NCBI GenBank assembly: GCA_003566475.1
Contig: PXDE01000410.1
Span: 1-6,112, forward strand
Reading direction: 5' to 3'
DNA: 6,112 bases
Source of the DNA: PVC group bacterium
GTDB taxonomy: Bacteria; Verrucomicrobiota; Kiritimatiellia; SS1-B-03-39; PXDE01
Under the pieces are notes generated by a model. The model saw nothing but the letters and a program-made list of their open reading frames with translations, did not search any database and was not told the DNA's origin. A program made the position numbers and the translations under genes. Position 1 is the first letter of the stretch. Every line of letters starts with the position of its first letter. Positions 5,045 through 6,112 of this stretch are shown here, piece after piece.

Positions 5045-5298
5045 GGCATGCTCCGGTGGCTATGGCCCGTCATCTTCCACACCCGCCGGGCGGGCGTCCA
5101 GCCCGGAGCCGACGCCCTCGGGACGGAGCAGAGGCGGCCGGATCCATCGGGACGCCAGGTCCAGGCGCCGAGCACGAGGGCGGCATCCCGGGGGCCATGG
5201 GGCGGTGGCGAGTAGGTCCAGATCCGCAGGGCGGTCCATGCGACCAACACCAGCACGACCATGGCGACGCCCAGAATTCCGCGCCGGGCCCGGCTCAT
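5041..5298 (-). pseudogene. Short one-helix membrane protein (85 aa); probable truncated/frameshifted DUF218 (SanA/ElyC-like) remnant
   Basis: The frame starts at an ATG that overlaps the phosphodiesterase stop (ATGA, 5298-5295) and ends with a TGA overlapping the kinase start (ATGA, 5044-5041). Such tight joins argue that this frame is or was translated. The protein opens with MSRARR, then one transmembrane helix (about 8-26, VAMVVLVLVAWTAL), then GPRDAALVLGAWTW (35-48). A basic N-terminus, one helix and then D-A-x-x-V-L-G-A is how DUF218 envelope proteins begin. After residue 50 the expected continuation is lost, and a reading frame shifted relative to this one gives LLRPEGVGSGLD in about the right place, which suggests frameshifts. 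The roughly 100 further residues of the DUF218 fold are absent. Alternatively it is an intact small membrane protein that merely resembles that N-terminus. No strong ribosome binding site; translation by coupling is likely. Confidence 0.5.
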
Positions 5299-6112
5299 CC
5301 GGCGAGGGCCCCGGCCAGGAACACCGGCACCTCCATTTCCTCGGGGGACATCCCGCCGTGGGTGCCGATGAGGCCCGAGGGCTCGCGGCCGGGGATGGAC
5401 AGCTCGCAGTGCCAGCCGTCGCGGAGGAGGATGAACCAGTCGCCCAGGCGGGCGCGGAAGGCCGGATGTTCCGGGCCCGGCCCGAACAGTCCGGCCGCCG
5501 CCAGCTCCTCGCCGGGGACGAGGAGCGCGCGGTCGCCGAAGACCTCGCGGGTGAGGTCGAGAAAGGCCGCCTCGCGGCCCGAGCGGACGAAGCAGGCGAG
5601 GTGGCGGGCGTCGCCGGCGGGCAGGGTGGCCTGGGTGGCCAGCCATCCGGGGTGCCGGACCGGATCCAGGGGCCGCGTGTCCACCAGGCCATGGTCGGCG
5701 GTGACGATGAGCCCCACGCCGCGGTTGGCCAGCCGGTCGTGCAGGCGGGCCAGACCCGCGTCGGCCCGCACCCGCTCGGCCGCCGCCTCGGGGGAGCTCA
5801 CGCCGTGCTCGTGGCAGGCGGTGTCGTAGGCGGGCCAGTAGGCGTAGGCGAAGCCCGGGCCCGGCGAGCTGGCGAACCGGATGATGGACGCCTCCATCTC
5901 CTCCCAGGTGTCGCGGCCGATCCGGTGGTCCCAGTGGGCGCAGGCCATGGAGAAGGGGCTCCAGGGAATGCGGTCGGGGGCGATGAAGGTCCGGGGCTGG
6001 GTCATGGTGTCGGCCGGACAGGGGATCCGCAGCAGCTCGCGCCAGGGGTACGGATCCGGGGCGGCCTGCATGCCCAGCCGGGTGGTGCCCAGCAGCACGG
6101 TGGCGTTCAGGC
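5295..6112 (-). CDS. Alkaline-phosphatase-superfamily phosphodiesterase / nucleotide pyrophosphatase-like protein, C-terminal 271 residues (partial)
   Basis: The frame is open through the right edge; the GTG at 6098 is not a credible start because the sequence is already inside the domain and coding continues upstream (LNATVLLGTTRLGMQ). It carries the metal-site motifs of the type I phosphodiesterase/nucleotide pyrophosphatase group: FAYAYWPAYDTACHEHG (Asp and His ligands, about 5804-5847), LIVTADHGLVD (Asp-His, about 5687-5720) and GTHGGMSPEEMEVPVFLAG (last His ligand, about 5310-5372). These bind two Zn-type ions and hydrolyse phosphoester bonds; the catalytic Thr/Ser would lie upstream, outside the window. 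The substrate is unknown; nucleotide, sugar-phosphate and phosphonate esters are all handled by relatives. It is the first visible gene of an operon joined by an ATGA overlap to the small membrane protein and then the PfkB kinase. Whether it has a signal peptide cannot be seen. Confidence 0.88.
   Translation of the reverse strand, partial: LNATVLLGTTRLGMQAAPDPYPWRELLRIPCPADTMTQPRTFIAPDRIPWSPFSMACAHWDHRIGRDTWEEMEASIIRFASSPGPGFAYAYWPAYDTACHEHGVSSPEAAAERVRADAGLARLHDRLANRGVGLIVTADHGLVDTRPLDPVRHPGWLATQATLPAGDARHLACFVRSGREAAFLDLTREVFGDRALLVPGEELAAAGLFGPGPEHPAFRARLGDWFILLRDGWHCELSIPGREPSGLIGTHGGMSPEEMEVPVFLAGALAG

Noticed and set aside
3554..5215. Plus-strand open frame of 553 codons
   Set aside because: It is antisense to the PfkB kinase, which has clear catalytic motifs. 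The translation is low-complexity Gly/Arg/Pro/His-rich with no domain, begins inside repeats, and is explained by high third-position GC on the opposite strand.
5041..5692. Longer minus-strand frames of 201 and 210 codons overlapping the end of the phosphodiesterase
   Set aside because: Their upstream parts lie out of frame within the phosphodiesterase metal-site region and are Arg/Pro/Ala-biased shadows; only the last 85 codons of one of them, from 5298, make a plausible protein.
5295..6098. GTG at 6098 as the true start of the phosphodiesterase
   Set aside because: Coding character continues upstream to the window edge, and the remaining protein lacks the catalytic N-terminal part of the family, so this is a partial gene.

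Overview
The window is very GC-rich DNA (about 70% G+C by eye). Every gene I can support lies on the minus strand, so transcription runs from high to low coordinates. The gene families (Mn-type superoxide dismutase, PfkB carbohydrate kinase, a nucleotide-pyrophosphatase-like phosphodiesterase, an exported barrel-like protein) are not taxonomically diagnostic. Two intergenic spaces are packed with palindromic repeat modules that recall those of large, GC-rich Verrucomicrobiota genomes (Limisphaerales/Pedosphaera-like). That assignment rests on impression only and is moderate to low in confidence.

Layout in the direction of transcription. Right edge to 5295: C-terminal 271 residues of an alkaline-phosphatase-superfamily phosphodiesterase, cut by the window edge. 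5298-5041: an 85-codon gene for a one-helix membrane protein that looks like the N-terminus of a DUF218 (SanA/ElyC/YdcF-type) protein, probably truncated or frameshifted. 5044-3890: a complete PfkB-family sugar kinase. These three genes are joined by two ATGA overlaps and form one operon. 3889-3400: an intergenic space holding repeat modules, a 41-bp-arm inverted repeat and a good sigma-70-type promoter for the next gene. 3399-2776: complete Mn-type superoxide dismutase with a strong ribosome binding site and a candidate terminator hairpin. 2775-1847: 929 bp without a credible gene, a mosaic of palindromes and repeats including a 133-bp element with ends that are each a hairpin and inverted copies of one another. 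1846-845: exported, barrel-like protein of unknown function. 804-1: N-terminal 268 residues of an exported protein, cut by the left edge.

The right-hand operon looks metabolic (phosphoester hydrolysis plus sugar phosphorylation); the sod gene looks like a free-standing stress gene with its own promoter and terminator; the two left-hand genes, 40 bp apart and both with signal peptides, look like a small envelope operon. I see no CRISPR array, transposase, integrase, tRNA or rRNA, and no clear new multi-gene system. The least explained material is the palindromic repeat mosaic in the two intergenic spaces.
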